From NCBI RefSeq assembly GCF_025999095.1, contig NZ_AP024678.1, positions 1,395,527 to 1,459,526 of the forward strand: a DNA stretch of 64,000 nt, written 5' to 3'. This stretch comes from Thermosynechococcus sp. (GTDB lineage: Bacteria; Cyanobacteriota; Cyanobacteriia; Thermosynechococcales; Thermosynechococcaceae). The notes beneath the pieces are model-generated. The model ran no database searches. It was not told where the DNA came from and saw only the letters and a list, made by a program, of their open reading frames with translations. Numbering within the stretch: position 1 is the stretch's first letter; each line of letters begins with the position of its first letter. Below are positions 1 through 13,170 of the stretch, in pieces. The translations under genes and the position numbers were made by a program.

Positions 1-1474
1 CACCAGGGGGCAGATTATACACTTCCCCAGACAGTACCCAAATCAACCCACCTTTGGGGGCAATGCGCGTTGTAGTGCCTTGGCGATCGCGCTTCTCCTC
101 CGCTTCGAGGTTGACGAACTTCACTTGACCCGCCAAGTCCGAGGCCACATCCTTAGTTACTTTTTCCGTGGACTTACGGACACTGCGGGAGGCCTGTGCC
201 ACTTCCGCCAATAATTGACCCGCTTCGACGGTTTCGCCATCCGCCACCAGCACAATTGACCCTTGGGAGAGGTCGAATTCTTGACTTTGCTGAGCGCCTT
301 TGATCACGAGCTTGCCAGCGGTTTCGACAATAAAGGCATCGTCACCGTGGCGAGTGCGGTAGGGACGTACCCGCAATTTCTTGCCGTACTGCACCGTGCC
401 GGCAAAGGGAGCGCGCTCTTGGCGGGCCACTTCGCCGGTAAACACCCCGCCGGTGTGGAACGTGCGCATCGTCAATTGCGTCCCGGGTTCGCCAATGGAT
501 TGAGCAGCAATAATGCCCACCGCTTCTCCCATATCCACCAGTCGGGCATGGGCCAGGCTCCAGCCGTAGCAAAGACGACACACAGAGCCAGTGGCCTCGC
601 AGGTGAGGGGCGATCGCACCACCACTTCTTCAATACCAGCCTCAACAATTTTCTTAGCGATATCAGCGGAGATGGCTTGATTTTTGGCCACCAGCACTTC
701 GCCCGTTTGCGGATGGCGGACATCATTGAGCACCACCCGACCCAAAAGACGATCCTGTAGCGGCAATACCTTATCCCCTACCGTCATACTGCGCAGCGTA
801 ATGCCTCGCTCCGTTTCACAATCCTCTTCGCGGATAATCACATCTTGGGAGACATCCACCAAGCGCCGGGTCAAGTAACCGGAGTCCGCCGTCCGCAGGG
901 CCGTATCCACCAGTCCTTTGCGCGCACCGTAGGAGGAGATAATGTACTCCGTCACCGTCAGGCCTTCGCGGAAGTTGGTTTTAATCGGCAGGTCAATGAT
1001 TTCTCCTTGGGGATTAGCCATCAAACCCCGCATGCCCACTAACTGGCGCACCTGCGAGAGGTTCCCCCGCGCCCCGGAGAAAGCCATCATGTACACGGAA
1101 TTGAGGACATCGGTATTGCGGAAGTGCCGCACCACCTCATTTTTCAGTTCTTCGTTTGTGCTGTTCCAGGTGTCAATCACCTTTTGAAAGCGTTCCACCT
1201 CCGTGATTTCCCCCCGCGAGTAGCGCTCCTGAGCGGTTTTAATTTCCTTTTCTGCCGCTTCGAGGAGTTCCTGTTTTTTGGGGGGCACAAGCAGGTCATC
1301 GACACTGATGGAGACACCGGCACGGGTGGCATAGTGAAAGCCCAGGTCTTTGATTTTGTCGGCCATTTCCGCTGTGCGGGCAGTGCCAAAGTTGCTAAAG
1401 GACCAAGCAATCAGGTCCCGCAAGCCTTTTTTGTCAATGATGCGGTTAAAGAAAACAGGCTTTTTCTCAGTCAT
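1..1474 (-). CDS. rpoC2: RNA polymerase beta-prime subunit, C-terminal part (RpoC2), 3' end cut off
   Basis: The gene starts with ATG at 1474 and runs off the left edge of the window, so only about 491 N-terminal residues are visible. The reading frame begins [11 protein letters not shown] and is open throughout. In cyanobacteria and chloroplasts the bacterial beta-prime chain is split into RpoC1 (N-terminal) and RpoC2 (C-terminal, including the trigger loop and a long insertion). The visible stretch includes the conserved [21 protein letters not shown] region and the [20 protein letters not shown] region, which belong to the catalytic core. It follows rpoC1 after 19 bp and is surely cotranscribed with it. 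Identification is firm; total length cannot be judged. Confidence 0.97.
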   Translation of the reverse strand, partial: MTEKKPVFFNRIIDKKGLRDLIAWSFSNFGTARTAEMADKIKDLGFHYATRAGVSISVDDLLVPPKKQELLEAAEKEIKTAQERYSRGEITEVERFQKVIDTWNSTNEELKNEVVRHFRNTDVLNSVYMMAFSGARGNLSQVRQLVGMRGLMANPQGEIIDLPIKTNFREGLTVTEYIISSYGARKGLVDTALRTADSGYLTRRLVDVSQDVIIREEDCETERGITLRSMTVGDKVLPLQDRLLGRVVLNDVRHPQTGEVLVAKNQAISADIAKKIVEAGIEEVVVRSPLTCEATGSVCRLCYGWSLAHARLVDMGEAVGIIAAQSIGEPGTQLTMRTFHTGGVFTGEVARQERAPFAGTVQYGKKLRVRPYRTRHGDDAFIVETAGKLVIKGAQQSQEFDLSQGSIVLVADGETVEAGQLLAEVAQASRSVRKSTEKVTKDVASDLAGQVKFVNLEAEEKRDRQGTTTRIAPKGGLIWVLSGEVYNLPPG

Positions 1475-1493
1475 GGTGTTGGGGTCTCCCAAA

Positions 1494-3362
1494 TTAACTG
1501 GCTAGGGCTTCTTGAATCGTTTGGTTGTAGATAATGCGACCGGGTGTGGTGCGGATGTATTGGGAAATCCGTTGACCGTTGGCATCCTCCTTGATCCGAC
1601 GCAGGGAATACTCCAGCAAACGGGAACCATCTGCATAGGTCGTAATCTGGGGTTCACTGGTGTCGCCATCCTCGACCTCACCGTCGTAGCGGACCCAGAC
1701 AAAGGCATGGAGAGGCAAGTGCCCCTGTTCGTAGGCCATGACCACGTCTTGGAAGTTGGCATAGTAGCGATCGCTATAATCTGGCAGCTTGGGATTTTCT
1801 GCCGTCAAGTAATAGCAGCCCAAAACCATATCTTGGCTGGGGGTAATAATTGGCTTGCCCGTAGCCGGCGACAGGATATTATTCGAGGCTAGCATCAGCA
1901 TCCGCGCCTCCGCCTGGGCCTCAATCGAAAGGGGCACGTGCACCGCCATTTGGTCACCGTCAAAGTCGGCGTTGAAGGCAGGACACACCAAGGGGTGCAG
2001 TTGAATCGCCCGCCCTTCCACCAGAATCGGCTCAAAGGCCTGAATCCCCAAACGGTGGAGCGTCGGCGCACGGTTGAGCAGCACCGGGTGACCCTCAATG
2101 ACCTCCTCCAGCACATCCCAAATTTGCGGATCATTGCGCTGGATCATGCGCTTGGCCGCCTTAATGTTGTTGACAATTTGTTGGCGAATCAAGCGGTGAA
2201 TCACAAAGGGCTGAAAAAGTTCAATCGCCATTTCCCGCGGCAGGCCACACTGGTGCATTTGCAGTTTTGGCCCGACCACAATCACTGACCGACCGGAGTA
2301 GTCCACCCGTTTCCCAAGCAGGTTTTGACGGAAGCGTCCCTGTTTCCCCTCAATAATGTCGGACAGGGACTTCAGAGGACGGTTATTGGCACCCACCACC
2401 GTGCGACCACGACGACCATTATCAATCAGGGCATCCACCGCCTCCTGAAGCATTCGCTTCTCATTGCGGACAATAATCTCAGGCGCCAGAATCTCTTGTA
2501 GGCGGGCGAGGCGGTTGTTGCGGTTAATGACACGGCGGTATAAGTCATTGAGGTCAGAGGTGGCAAAGCGCCCGCCATCTAACTGCACCATTGGCCGCAG
2601 ATCCGGTGGAATTACGGGAATCACGGTCAAGACCATCCATTCCGGCTTGGCGCCAGTGGCAATAAAGTTATCAATGACCCGCAGGCGCTTGATGAGCTTG
2701 GCGCGTTTTTGCCCCTTAGAGTTGAGGATTTCCTGCCGCAGTTGGTCGGCCTCCGCTTGCAAATCCAAATCCCGCAGCAGGCGTTGAATGGCTTCAGCCC
2801 CAATGCCCACCTCAACACCTTCTAGCTCCGAGTCCTCCCTATAGATTTCCTCTTCGATTTCCTGCCACTGATCTTCACTCAGGAGCTGCTTGTAGCTGAG
2901 GCCAGGGTGATTGCCTGGATCCAGGACTACATAGGAGTTGAAATAGACAATTTGCTCCACATCCCGCAGGGGCATATCCAGCAGGATTGCCATGTAGCTG
3001 GGAATCCCCTTCAGATACCAGACATGGGTAACTGGGGCAGCCAACTTAATGTAGCCCATGCGATGGCGGCGCACCCGTGATTCGGTAACTTCAACGCCGC
3101 AGCGCTCGCAGACAATGCCGCGATGGCGCACCCGCTTGTACTTACCGCAGTGGCACTCCCAATCCTTAGCAGGGCCAAAAATCCGCTCGCAGAAGAGGCC
3201 ATCCATCTCCGGTTTGAGGGTGCGATAGTTAATAGTTTCTGGCTTGGTTACCTCGCCCACCACTTGACCGTTGGGGAGAGTGCGCTGTCCCCACTGAATG
3301 ATGCGCTCGGGTGAGGCTAGAGACACTTTTACATAATCAAAGCGTTGCTCGAGTCTGGGCAT
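1494..3362 (-). CDS. rpoC1: RNA polymerase gamma subunit (RpoC1)
   Basis: This 622-residue protein is the N-terminal half of the split beta-prime subunit, typical of cyanobacteria. The metal-binding active-site motif [12 protein letters not shown] is present, and an N-terminal zinc-binding cluster of four cysteines lies in the [16 protein letters not shown] and CERCGVEV region. The start [15 protein letters not shown] is the usual one. It lies between rpoB (76 bp upstream) and rpoC2 (19 bp downstream) on the same strand, in the standard order rpoB-rpoC1-rpoC2. No frameshift is seen over its whole length. Confidence 0.98.
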   Translation of the reverse strand: MPRLEQRFDYVKVSLASPERIIQWGQRTLPNGQVVGEVTKPETINYRTLKPEMDGLFCERIFGPAKDWECHCGKYKRVRHRGIVCERCGVEVTESRVRRHRMGYIKLAAPVTHVWYLKGIPSYMAILLDMPLRDVEQIVYFNSYVVLDPGNHPGLSYKQLLSEDQWQEIEEEIYREDSELEGVEVGIGAEAIQRLLRDLDLQAEADQLRQEILNSKGQKRAKLIKRLRVIDNFIATGAKPEWMVLTVIPVIPPDLRPMVQLDGGRFATSDLNDLYRRVINRNNRLARLQEILAPEIIVRNEKRMLQEAVDALIDNGRRGRTVVGANNRPLKSLSDIIEGKQGRFRQNLLGKRVDYSGRSVIVVGPKLQMHQCGLPREMAIELFQPFVIHRLIRQQIVNNIKAAKRMIQRNDPQIWDVLEEVIEGHPVLLNRAPTLHRLGIQAFEPILVEGRAIQLHPLVCPAFNADFDGDQMAVHVPLSIEAQAEARMLMLASNNILSPATGKPIITPSQDMVLGCYYLTAENPKLPDYSDRYYANFQDVVMAYEQGHLPLHAFVWVRYDGEVEDGDTSEPQITTYADGSRLLEYSLRRIKEDANGQRISQYIRTTPGRIIYNQTIQEALAS

Positions 3363-3395
3363 AAGCTCACAAATCCTTTGGCAGTAAATGGATCA

Positions 3396-3412
3396 GGGGG
3401 GCGATCGCCCCC
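3396..3412. repeat. Extended HIP1 palindrome between rpoB and rpoC1
   Basis: A GGCGATCGCC core is flanked by G and C runs, giving a near-perfect 17-bp palindrome in the 76-bp rpoB-rpoC1 spacer. HIP1 is the highly iterated palindrome of cyanobacterial genomes. Its GCGATCGC core recurs all through this window, mostly inside genes. In RNA this copy could form a short GC-rich hairpin, but no T-run follows, so it is not a convincing terminator. Confidence 0.8.
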
Positions 3413-3438
3413 AAACAAGCTGACTCAGTTCTGAGTGT

Positions 3439-6400
3439 TTAGAATGTCGTTGCCCCTTCTTTGTCGTCCGTGTCGTCTAGGGCACTGTAGTCAATAGTGG
3501 GTCGTGCCGGCGTACGGCGAGGGCTGACATCCACCATCAAATCCACCTCGGGGTCAGGTTTCATTTCGCCATCGTCCTCAAAGCTGGGAATACTGGCCTT
3601 GCGCACAGAAATATCTAAGCACAGGGATTGCAGCTCCCGCATCAGCACCTTAAAGGACTCGGGCGTGCCCGGTCGTGGAATGGATTGCCCCTTCACAATG
3701 GCATTGAGGGCTTCATTGCGTCCTTGCATGTCATCGGACTTGACCGTCAGTAACTCTTGGAGAATATAGGCGGCACCATAGGCCTCCAGTGCCCACACCT
3801 CCATTTCGCCAAAGCGCTGACCACCTTGCTGGGCTTTACCACCGAGGGGCTGTTGGGTAACCAAGGAGTAGGGACCGGTGGAGCGGGCGTGGATCTTATC
3901 GTCCACCAAGTGGACCAGCTTCAGCATATAGGCCATCCCCACTGTCACTGGTCGGTCAAAGGGTTCACCCGTGCGGCCATCATAGACGACCATTTTGCCG
4001 GGATTCTCAGGGTTAAAGACCCAATCTTGACCCGTGACGTCTCTGGCCTCTTGCAGTTTGGCATGGACTGTTTCGCGGGATTTTTCCTTGCCGTGCATTT
4101 CATCAAAGGGGGTAATTTTGAAGCGACGACCAAGGCATTCTCCAGCCCAGCCCAAGAGACACTCATAGACTTGCCCCACATTCATCCGTGAGGGCACCCC
4201 CAAGGGATTGAGGACAATATCCACAGGGCGACCATCGGGCAGGAAAGGCATATCCTCCACCGGCAGAATGCGGGAAATAATCCCCTTATTGCCGTGGCGA
4301 CCAGCCATTTTATCCCCCACTTGAATTTTGCGCTTCTGGGCCACATAAACCCGCACCACCATATTGGCGCCGGGGGGTAGCTCATCCCCTTGCTCACGGG
4401 TAAAGACGCGCACATCGACAACGCGACCTTTTTCACCATTGGGCACCCGCAGGGAGTTATCCCGCACATCCCGCGCTTTTTCACCAAAGATGGCACGCAG
4501 CAGTTTTTCTTCGGGGGGCTGATCCGATTCCCCTTTGGGGGTGACTTTACCGACCAGAATATCGCCTGCCTCTACAAAGGCACCGATGCGGATAATGCCG
4601 TTTTCATCCAATTGCCGCAGGGCTTCTTCAGAGACGTTGGGCACTTCGCGGGTAATTTCCTCAGGACCGAGTTTGGTTTGCCGCGCCTCAATCTCGTATT
4701 TCTCAATGTGGATAGAGGTATAAACATCCTCTTGCACCAGCCGTTCGCTAATTAGGATGGCGTCTTCGTAGTTATAGCCTTCCCAAGGCATGTAGGCCAC
4801 AAGGATGTTCTGGCCAAGGGCAAGTTCACCCCCTTCGGTGGCAGAACCATCGGCAATGACTTGTCCCGCTTGCACGCGATCGCCCACAAAGACAATCGGC
4901 CGTTGATTCAAGCACGTATCTTGGTTGGAGCGCTGGTATTTTTGCAACGTGTAGGTAATCTCAGGGCCATTATCCGTTTTGACGCGAATTTGATTGGCAT
5001 CCACATAGCTGACCACGCCATTGGTCTGGCTGAGAATCACCATGCCAGAGTCCCGGGCTGCTTGGGCCTCTAGGCCGGTACCCACCAAAGGACGCTGCGG
5101 GCGCAACAGGGGAACGGCCTGCCGCTGCATATTAGAGCCCATAAGGGCACGGTTGGCGTCATCGTGCTCTAGGAAGGGAATCAGGGATGTAGCCACAGAG
5201 ATAATCTGCACTGGCGAAACCGCCACGTAGTCCACCTGATCAGGGGTTGTGGTTGTGAAATCTTGACGATAGCGCACAGGTACCACATCACCAAGGATGT
5301 AACCGTTTTCATCGGTGGGCACATCCCCCGGCGCCACCCGCTTATCATCCTCTTCGTCAGCCGTCATGTAAATAGGAGGCTGATCCTTGAGGACGCGACC
5401 ATCTTTCACGGGATAGAAAGGCGTCTCAATAAAGCCATATTCATTGACACGGGCATGGGTAGCCAGGGAGCCAATCAACCCAGCGTTGGGGCCTTCAGGG
5501 GTTTCAATGGGGCAGATGCGGCCATAGTGGCTAGGGTGAATATCCCGCACAGCAAAGCCTGCCCGCTCCCGAGTGAGACCACCGGGCCCTAGGGCACTTA
5601 AGCGCCGTTTATGGGTCAGTTCCGCGAGGGGGTTGGTTTGATCCATGAACTGGGAAAGCTGGCTAGAGCCAAAGAATTCCTTAATGGCGGCCACCAAGGG
5701 CTTCGGATTCACCAGTGAAGTGGGCGTCAAAGAATCCGTGTCAGACACCGTCATCCGCTCGCGAATAATCCGCTCTAGGCGATTGAGGCCAACGCGCACT
5801 TGGTTTTGCAGCAGCTCACCGACAGAACGGACACGGCGGTTGCCCAAGTGGTCAATGTCATCAATCGTTCCCAGGTCAAACTCTAGGTTGATGAGATAAT
5901 CAATGGCCGCAAGAATATCCTCGGGGGTGAGAATGCGCACCGAGTCAGGAATATTTAACTGCAACTTGCGGTTGAGCTTGTAGCGACCCACCCGGCCAAG
6001 GTCGTAGCGCTTGGGATCAAAGAAGCGCGACTCTAGCAACTGTTGTCCCCCCGAAACCGTGGGCGGCTCCCCTGGACGCAGTTTTTTGTACAGTTCAATG
6101 AGGGCGTCTTCCTCAGAGAATTTGCCTTCTTTTTCAACGGTTTTTTGGTAGTACTCGGGGTGACGCAACCGCTCTAGGATTTCGCTATCGGTTAATCCCA
6201 AGGCCTTGAGGAGAACATGCGCCGAGAGCTTACGGGTTTTGTCAATGCGTACCCACAGCAGATTGTTTTTATCAGTTTCAAATTTCAGCCAAGCGCCCCG
6301 GTTGGGAATCAGGCTGGCATTGTAGGTGCGGCGACCATTTTTGTCGGTTTCTGATTTGTAGTAAACACCAGGACTGCGGACAATCTGGTTGACAATGACG

Positions 6401-6765
6401 CGCTCTGCACCATTGATAATAAACGTCCCGCGATCGGTCATCAGGGGTAGATCCCCAATGAACACATCCTGGTCAATGATATTGCCGTTTTCTTTGTTAA
6501 TGAGGCGAGTTGGGACATACATTTGCATTGAGTAGGTGGCATCCCGCCGCTTGGCCTCATCTACGGTATACTTTGGCTCCTTGAGTCGGTAGTCTTTGGC
6601 CAAAAAGTGCAACTCAATTTTGCCGGTATAATCAGTAATAGGGGAGAAACTCTCTAGCTCTTCAATGAGTCCTTCTTCAAGAAACCATCGGAAGCTGGCC
6701 CGCTGAATCTCGACAAGGTCTGGCAAGGTAAAGGCGGGTGGCGTGTAAATCTGATTACTAGCCAT
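3439..6765 (-). CDS. rpoB: RNA polymerase beta subunit (RpoB)
   Basis: The product is 1108 residues long, the size normal for cyanobacterial RpoB. It contains the rifampicin-pocket region ([20 protein letters not shown], then [25 protein letters not shown] split by my reading), the [12 protein letters not shown] motif contacting the active site, and the C-terminal [12 protein letters not shown] segment. The start ATG at 6765 is preceded by AGAGGA. It heads the rpoB-rpoC1-rpoC2 unit, with a strong promoter-like sequence 40-70 bp upstream. The frame is uninterrupted, which shows that sequence quality is good here. Confidence 0.98.
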   Translation of the reverse strand: MASNQIYTPPAFTLPDLVEIQRASFRWFLEEGLIEELESFSPITDYTGKIELHFLAKDYRLKEPKYTVDEAKRRDATYSMQMYVPTRLINKENGNIIDQDVFIGDLPLMTDRGTFIINGAERVIVNQIVRSPGVYYKSETDKNGRRTYNASLIPNRGAWLKFETDKNNLLWVRIDKTRKLSAHVLLKALGLTDSEILERLRHPEYYQKTVEKEGKFSEEDALIELYKKLRPGEPPTVSGGQQLLESRFFDPKRYDLGRVGRYKLNRKLQLNIPDSVRILTPEDILAAIDYLINLEFDLGTIDDIDHLGNRRVRSVGELLQNQVRVGLNRLERIIRERMTVSDTDSLTPTSLVNPKPLVAAIKEFFGSSQLSQFMDQTNPLAELTHKRRLSALGPGGLTRERAGFAVRDIHPSHYGRICPIETPEGPNAGLIGSLATHARVNEYGFIETPFYPVKDGRVLKDQPPIYMTADEEDDKRVAPGDVPTDENGYILGDVVPVRYRQDFTTTTPDQVDYVAVSPVQIISVATSLIPFLEHDDANRALMGSNMQRQAVPLLRPQRPLVGTGLEAQAARDSGMVILSQTNGVVSYVDANQIRVKTDNGPEITYTLQKYQRSNQDTCLNQRPIVFVGDRVQAGQVIADGSATEGGELALGQNILVAYMPWEGYNYEDAILISERLVQEDVYTSIHIEKYEIEARQTKLGPEEITREVPNVSEEALRQLDENGIIRIGAFVEAGDILVGKVTPKGESDQPPEEKLLRAIFGEKARDVRDNSLRVPNGEKGRVVDVRVFTREQGDELPPGANMVVRVYVAQKRKIQVGDKMAGRHGNKGIISRILPVEDMPFLPDGRPVDIVLNPLGVPSRMNVGQVYECLLGWAGECLGRRFKITPFDEMHGKEKSRETVHAKLQEARDVTGQDWVFNPENPGKMVVYDGRTGEPFDRPVTVGMAYMLKLVHLVDDKIHARSTGPYSLVTQQPLGGKAQQGGQRFGEMEVWALEAYGAAYILQELLTVKSDDMQGRNEALNAIVKGQSIPRPGTPESFKVLMRELQSLCLDISVRKASIPSFEDDGEMKPDPEVDLMVDVSPRRTPARPTIDYSALDDTDDKEGATTF

Positions 6766-6805
6766 GTATATCCTCTAGAGGGTATCGCTAAAACGCGGAT
6801 CTTGC

Positions 6806-6835
6806 ATCATAAATAAAGAGGCGTCGCCCTGTCAA
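6806..6835 (-). promoter_or_regulatory. Near-consensus sigma-70 promoter of the rpoB operon
   Basis: Read on the minus strand, a perfect -35 box TTGACA (6830-6835) is followed after 18 bp by TATGAT (6806-6811). This leaves an untranslated leader of roughly 35 nt before the rpoB ATG at 6765. It is the best canonical promoter I found in the window and fits a housekeeping group 1 sigma factor. Confidence 0.75.
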
Positions 6836-7171
6836 GCACACCAAAAGCTCCGCCAACGGCAAAAGGTGCTGCCGCAGACGTCTAGCAAAATGAAGCTGTT
6901 GAAAACGAGAAAAGTTGACAGGTGCCACTGCCGCGCTTGCAAGCTGCTACCTCTGACGATAACACAGAGTTGCTACGTTTCAGCACTAGGACACGGAGAG
7001 GAATTGGAGCTGCTACCCCATGAGTCCAGTTTCCAAGGTTGGCGAGCAATGAATGGTTCGACAGCTTGCTGTTTTCCTTTGGGTCTATAAAGGGCAATGA
7101 GGGCTCTCTGTTGGGAACCTAAGGGAGAATCGGCGAGTTTCACCGCTGCAGCCTGCCCTGGGATGGCGTTC
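6836..7171. other. Gene-free stretch upstream of rpoB
   Basis: Together with the promoter and leader, the spacer between rpoB and devA is about 406 bp. Open frames of 71-89 codons exist on both strands but overlap each other, lack good ribosome binding sites and resemble nothing I recognise. I see no tRNA, clear terminator or repeat. Distal promoter elements of rpoB and the 3' untranslated end of the devA transcript probably lie here. Confidence 0.5.
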
Positions 7172-7867
7172 TTAGGCAGAAATCCCAAGGGTGGTTTCTG
7201 AGAGGCGGCCATCTTCCATGTGAATAATGCGATCGGCAACATCGAGAATACGGTTATCGTGGGTTACGATTAAAATGGTGCATCCCTGTTCACGGGCAAG
7301 GGTGCGCATAATTTCCACGACATCGCGACCGGATTTTTTATCGAGGGCAGCCGTAGGTTCATCGGCAAGCACAATTTTTGGATGTCCCACTAGAGCGCGG
7401 GCGATCGCCACCCGCTGCTTTTGCCCTCCCGACAGTTCATGGGGATAGTAGTCAAGGCGCTCTCCAAGGCCAACGGCACAGAGCATTGCTTCCACTCGTT
7501 CTCGGACTTCCTGTTGACTCAGGTGAGGTTGCAAATCGAGCGCCATCTGCACATTTTGGCGAGCCGTCAAGGCATGGAGAAGATTGTGGCCTTGGAAGAT
7601 ATAGCCCGTTTGTCGCCGGATTTGAATTTGCTGCTCTTTGGTGGCATGCCGTAGTTCCTGACCAAGCACCCGCAGACTGCCTTCCTGAGCCGAGCGTAGG
7701 GCACCAATCAGCGTTAGAAGTGTTGTTTTACCCGAGCCCGAAGGCCCCGTCATAATCACAATTTCGCCCGCCTCAACCCGAGCATGCAGATCAAAGAGAA
7801 TTTGCTTGCGCAGTTGCCCCTGACCGAAATAGTGATTGAGGCCTTGAATGTGGATCACTGGCTCCAT
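7172..7867 (-). CDS. devA: ABC transporter ATP-binding subunit of DevBCA exporter family (DevA)
   Basis: This 231-residue ATPase has Walker A GPSGSGKT at residues 41-48, the signature LSGGQKQRVAIARAL, and Walker B VLADEPTAALD. It resembles DevA/LolD/MacB-type ATPases that energise export of lipids or small molecules through the envelope. It lies 9 bp after devC and downstream of devB on the same strand, the usual devB-devC-devA order. In heterocystous cyanobacteria DevBCA exports glycolipid; in a unicellular organism the substrate is unknown. The ATPase is intact although its two partners are frameshifted. Confidence 0.9.
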   Translation of the reverse strand: MEPVIHIQGLNHYFGQGQLRKQILFDLHARVEAGEIVIMTGPSGSGKTTLLTLIGALRSAQEGSLRVLGQELRHATKEQQIQIRRQTGYIFQGHNLLHALTARQNVQMALDLQPHLSQQEVRERVEAMLCAVGLGERLDYYPHELSGGQKQRVAIARALVGHPKIVLADEPTAALDKKSGRDVVEIMRTLAREQGCTILIVTHDNRILDVADRIIHMEDGRLSETTLGISA

Positions 7868-7876
7868 AGCACCATC

Positions 7877-9036
7877 CTAGAAAATATCGGCAGGATCAGC
7901 TGCTTGAATCCGCCGCATCGCGATCGCCCCCGAAAGGGTACACATCAGCACCGTCAGTGTAAAGACCAAACTGGCCCGCTCCACCGTCATTCCAATCTGG
8001 CAGGGAGGTGGCATTGGCAATAACGATATACAGTAAAAACGAAACGATAAAGCCGGGCACATAGCCCATACAGGAGAGAATTAAGGACTCCTGCATCACC
8101 ACGCCATAGAAGAAGACATCGCGATAGCCCATTGCCTTGAGGGTGGCGTACTCGGCGAGGTGATCCGTGACATCGGTGTAGAGAATTTGATAGACAATCA
8201 CTGAGCCAACGATAAATCCCATCAGGGCACCGAGGGAGAAAATAAACCCGATGGAGGTACTCTTTTCCCAGTAGCTGCGCTCGAATTCAGCAAACTCCTC
8301 GCGGGTCAGCACTAGCACATCATTCCCAAGGGCGGCGTTCATCCGCCGTGCCAGTGCCTTTGTATTCACCCCCGGCCGCACCCGCACGAGCCCCACATCA
8401 ATCAGCCCCGGATTGCGTTCCGGGAACAGCCGCAAAAAGTTCAAATCGCTCGTGAGCAAGTTACCATCGGCGCCAAAGTTGGCTCCCATGCGAAACAAGC
8501 CTGCCACGGTGATTTTGCGGCCCGAGACTTCGGTTGTCACCTGCTCGCCGCTTGGCGGTATAGCTCTGGAATCGGGCCAAACTCAGCGCGGGATTGGGCA
8601 TCAAAAAGAACGTGATCCGCTAGCTTAACGGCATCCTGCCAGTGGGGGGTATCGGAGACGGCAATGGAGACAGCCATCGGGTCCACCCCGATCACCATCA
8701 GTTGGCGTGTACTTTTTTTAATGGGATTGCGCCACAGACCAAAACTGAGGTAAAGGGGAGAAACAGACTCGACCCCTTCAAAGCCCGGCTGCTTGGTAGA
8801 GTCGCCGCCGTGGGAAGCTGCGCATAGCAATCAGCGCCGTGGATTGCGGACTAATGAGCACAATATCGGTGTTTAGGCTCTCGTGGAAGCGCACTGCTGC
8901 CTTGAAAGAGGGCATCGCGAAAGCCAAACTGCATCAGCATGAGTACGACCGCAAAGGCAATGCCCGCGATCGCCACTAAAAGACGAATTCGCTCGCGAAT
9001 CAGTTGTAACCAAGCCAAGGGAATTGCAAAAACCAT
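7877..9036 (-). pseudogene. devC: DevC-type ABC transporter permease, interrupted by about four frameshifts
   Basis: The total span corresponds to about 386 codons, the usual DevC length, but the coding signal jumps between frames. Start is MVFAIPLAWLQLIRERIRLL at 9036. Frame changes are needed near 8898, 8785, 8548 and 7997: three apparent one-base insertions and one deletion. Between them recognisable DevC/FtsX-like sequence continues (AVRFHESLNTDIVLISPQ; PGFEGVESVSPLYLSFG; TTEVSGRKITVAGLFRMG; IGMTVERASLVFTL), including the C-terminal membrane segments. It could be a genuine recent pseudogene or a low-quality sequence patch. No large deletion is seen, so a single intact gene is easily imagined. 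Confidence 0.8.
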
Positions 9037-9045
9037 CCTGGCACC

Positions 9046-10213
9046 TCAGCGCGGATCAATCGCCACTTCCACTTGCATATTGGTCAGCCCTGCCACCGGT
9101 TCACTGTTATCAAGGCGAATTTTAACTTCCACAACCCGGGCATCTGTTTTTGCCGCTGGATCGGTATCGGTCACGTCATTCTTGGCAACCATCAGACCCA
9201 CTTGAGCCACACGGCCGGAAATGGGAGCCTTGAGGGCGCTACTGCGGATTTCAGCCCGCTGCCCGACACGGACCCGGGGCACATCGGTTTCATAGACTTC
9301 AGCAACGACATACATTTGATCGGTGTTGCCCAGTTCCAGAATCCCTCGTTCGTTAATGTTTTCGCCAGCACGGGTGTGGATGCGCAGCACGCGGCCCTGG
9401 CGCGGCGCCCGAATAATTGTTCGTTGGAGGCGGGCTTCTGCCACTTGCAGATTCTGTTGCGCTGAGAGGAGTTGCACTTGGGTTTGGGCGCGGGCGAGAT
9501 TCGCCTGAGCGGCGGCAATCTCAGCCGTTGCTGTGGCCAGTTCTGTACGCCGTTCCTCCTGCAAGCGAACGAGGTTAGCTTCAGCGTTGCGCAGTTCTTC
9601 CTGGAGGCTGCGGACGCGGACGGTGCGATCGTCGAGATCCTGTTGCGACACTGCCCCATCGGCAAAGAGTTGGGCAAAGCGCTGATATTCCCGATTGGCG
9701 GTTGCGAGTTCCGCTTGGATACGTTGAATGGTGGCCTGCTGGGCGGCAATGGCGGCAATGGCGGGTTCGTTGGCGCGATCGCGCCGTCGCTCGGCTTCGG
9801 CGTTAATTTGGGCAAGGGCTAAGCGGGTTTCGGCCTCATAGCGTAGGCGGGCTTCCTGCAATTGACTGGCGGCCAAGTCTGCGTTCGGCTTTGCGCTCCG
9901 GGTAGGTATCTAAATAGGCAAGGGGTTGACCGGCAACCACGCGATCGCCTTCGCGTACCAACAACTGTCCCAATCGCTCCGTCATCGAGGGGGCACTCAC
10001 CGCCACCACTTCCCCTTCCGGCTCGAGTCGACCAAGGGCGGTAATGCGATCGCTGATTGGGTTGGCTAGGGCAGCTTGAATTGCTTGTTCCTCACGGGCT
10101 CGCTGCAGCTGCTGCCAATAGTTCCAACTCAGGAGTAGGCTCCCTAATCCGATGGCGATCGCCCCCCCGATCAGCCATGGACGACCAATTTTGCTGAGAA
10201 ACGGCTGTCCCAT
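9046..10213 (-). pseudogene. devB: DevB-type periplasmic adaptor (membrane fusion protein) with one frameshift
   Basis: The N-terminal 107 or so residues start at ATG 10213 with one transmembrane anchor (IGGAIAIGLGSLLLSW). They include the first half of the lipoyl-like domain (SAPSMTERLGQLLVREGDRV). The frame is lost near 9880, where one extra base separates ERKAER from DLAASQLQEARLRYE. The rest carries the long coiled-coil hairpin (about residues 110-230), the second lipoyl half (IIRAPRQGRVLRIHTRAGE) and the beta-barrel domain. DevB links the DevC/DevA pump to an outer-membrane channel. Together with devC this makes five indels in about 2.3 kb. Confidence 0.82.
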
Positions 10214-10252
10214 GGGACGACCTCGTCAATCAATGCAGTGCAATCAGCGCTA

Positions 10253-10275
10253 ATTAAGCATTACTTAATAGTATA
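10253..10275 (-). promoter_or_regulatory. Candidate devB -10 box with adjoining palindrome
   Basis: On the minus strand a TATACT -10-like hexamer (plus-strand 10270-10275) abuts a perfect inverted repeat, ATTAAG-cатta-free description: six-base arms at 10253-10258 and 10264-10269 separated by five bases. The palindrome would sit at or just after the transcription start, a usual operator position. No convincing -35 box is seen, which would fit an activator-dependent promoter. The assignment rests on sequence appearance only. Confidence 0.35.
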
Positions 10276-10299
10276 GACATGGAAGGTTATTAAGAAATG

Positions 10300-10887
10300 C
10301 TAAGGTCGCCGACCACAGGATTGCCAAAGGGCTTGCCGTTCTGAGGGCAAAATTTCCCGCCATTGTCCGGGGGCAAGGTCGCCCAATTGCAAGTTGGCGA
10401 TCGCTACCCGTACTAAACGCAGTGTGGGAAATCCTACCGCAGCCGTCATGCGGCGGACTTGGCGATTGCGCCCCTCCCGGAGGGTCAGACTGAGCCACTG
10501 CGTGGGAATATGGCGGCGATAGCGAATGGGGGGATTCCTTGGCGGCAAGGGGGGGTCCTGATCGAGTACCTCGACACGAGCGGGTCGCGTGCGATAGCCT
10601 TGGATCACTACCCCCGCTGTTAATTGGGTCAGGGCTGCTGTATCGGGTTCACCTTCCACCTGTACCCAGTAGGTGCGCGGATGACCATAGCGAGGATCCG
10701 TCAAGCGGTGTTGTAACCAGCCATCATTGGTGAGCAGAACTAGCCCTTCACTGTCGTAGTCTAGGCGGCCAGCGGGATAAACATCAGGAATAGGAACGTA
10801 ATCTTTGAGGGTTGATCGCCCCTGTTGATCTTGAAACTGGCACAGAACCCGATAGGGTTTGTACAAGAGAATATAGCGATAATTCAT
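10300..10887 (-). CDS. rluE: rRNA large-subunit pseudouridine synthase, RluE type
   Basis: This 195-residue protein belongs to the RsuA/RluB/RluE family. It starts directly with the catalytic domain ([14 protein letters not shown]) and lacks an N-terminal S4 domain, as RluE does. The catalytic aspartate is D43 in the GRLD motif (residues 40-43), followed by [11 protein letters not shown]; the [17 protein letters not shown] motif follows near residue 150. RluE modifies one uridine of 23S rRNA, but the exact target here is inferred only from family membership. It stands alone between gyrB and devB on the minus strand. Confidence 0.88.
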   Translation of the reverse strand: MNYRYILLYKPYRVLCQFQDQQGRSTLKDYVPIPDVYPAGRLDYDSEGLVLLTNDGWLQHRLTDPRYGHPRTYWVQVEGEPDTAALTQLTAGVVIQGYRTRPARVEVLDQDPPLPPRNPPIRYRRHIPTQWLSLTLREGRNRQVRRMTAAVGFPTLRLVRVAIANLQLGDLAPGQWREILPSERQALWQSCGRRP

Positions 10888-11121
10888 GGCTATGAAAAGT
10901 TTAGCCGCGACGCCGTTTTACCTCAGTTTATGACCTAGTAAAGACTAGGGGGGAATGCTAACTGCAGACTTAGAAGTTTCTGGCTCAAGGACCAGTTTAC
11001 TGCCGCCCGCAGTGTTGATTCCCAAATGTTTTGCAATTGTAGATCACAAAACAATATCGGCAGTCACCAACGTCGCCGCTAAACTAGAACTACTATAGCA
11101 CATCTACTCTGGGGGCTAGCT

Positions 11122-13053
<1,932 letters not shown>

Positions 13054-13089
13054 CTAACTGCTATAGAATCGAGGCAAATGCGTCTTCAC

Positions 13090-13118
13090 TTGCCTAAATG
13101 TCAAATCTGACCTAAATT
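13090..13118 (+). promoter_or_regulatory. Candidate promoter of miaA
   Basis: TTGCCT (13090-13095) and TAAATT (13113-13118) are separated by 17 bp and point toward miaA, whose GTG lies 53 bp downstream. Both boxes deviate from consensus, so support is modest. Confidence 0.35.
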
Positions 13119-13170
13119 TTAGCACATAAGGGTTATAGGCGATTCTAGGAAATTTTCAGGCTGTATTTGA

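Noticed and set aside
6866-7242. Small ORFs on both strands upstream of rpoB
   Set aside because: They overlap each other, have no good start signals and no recognisable sequence.
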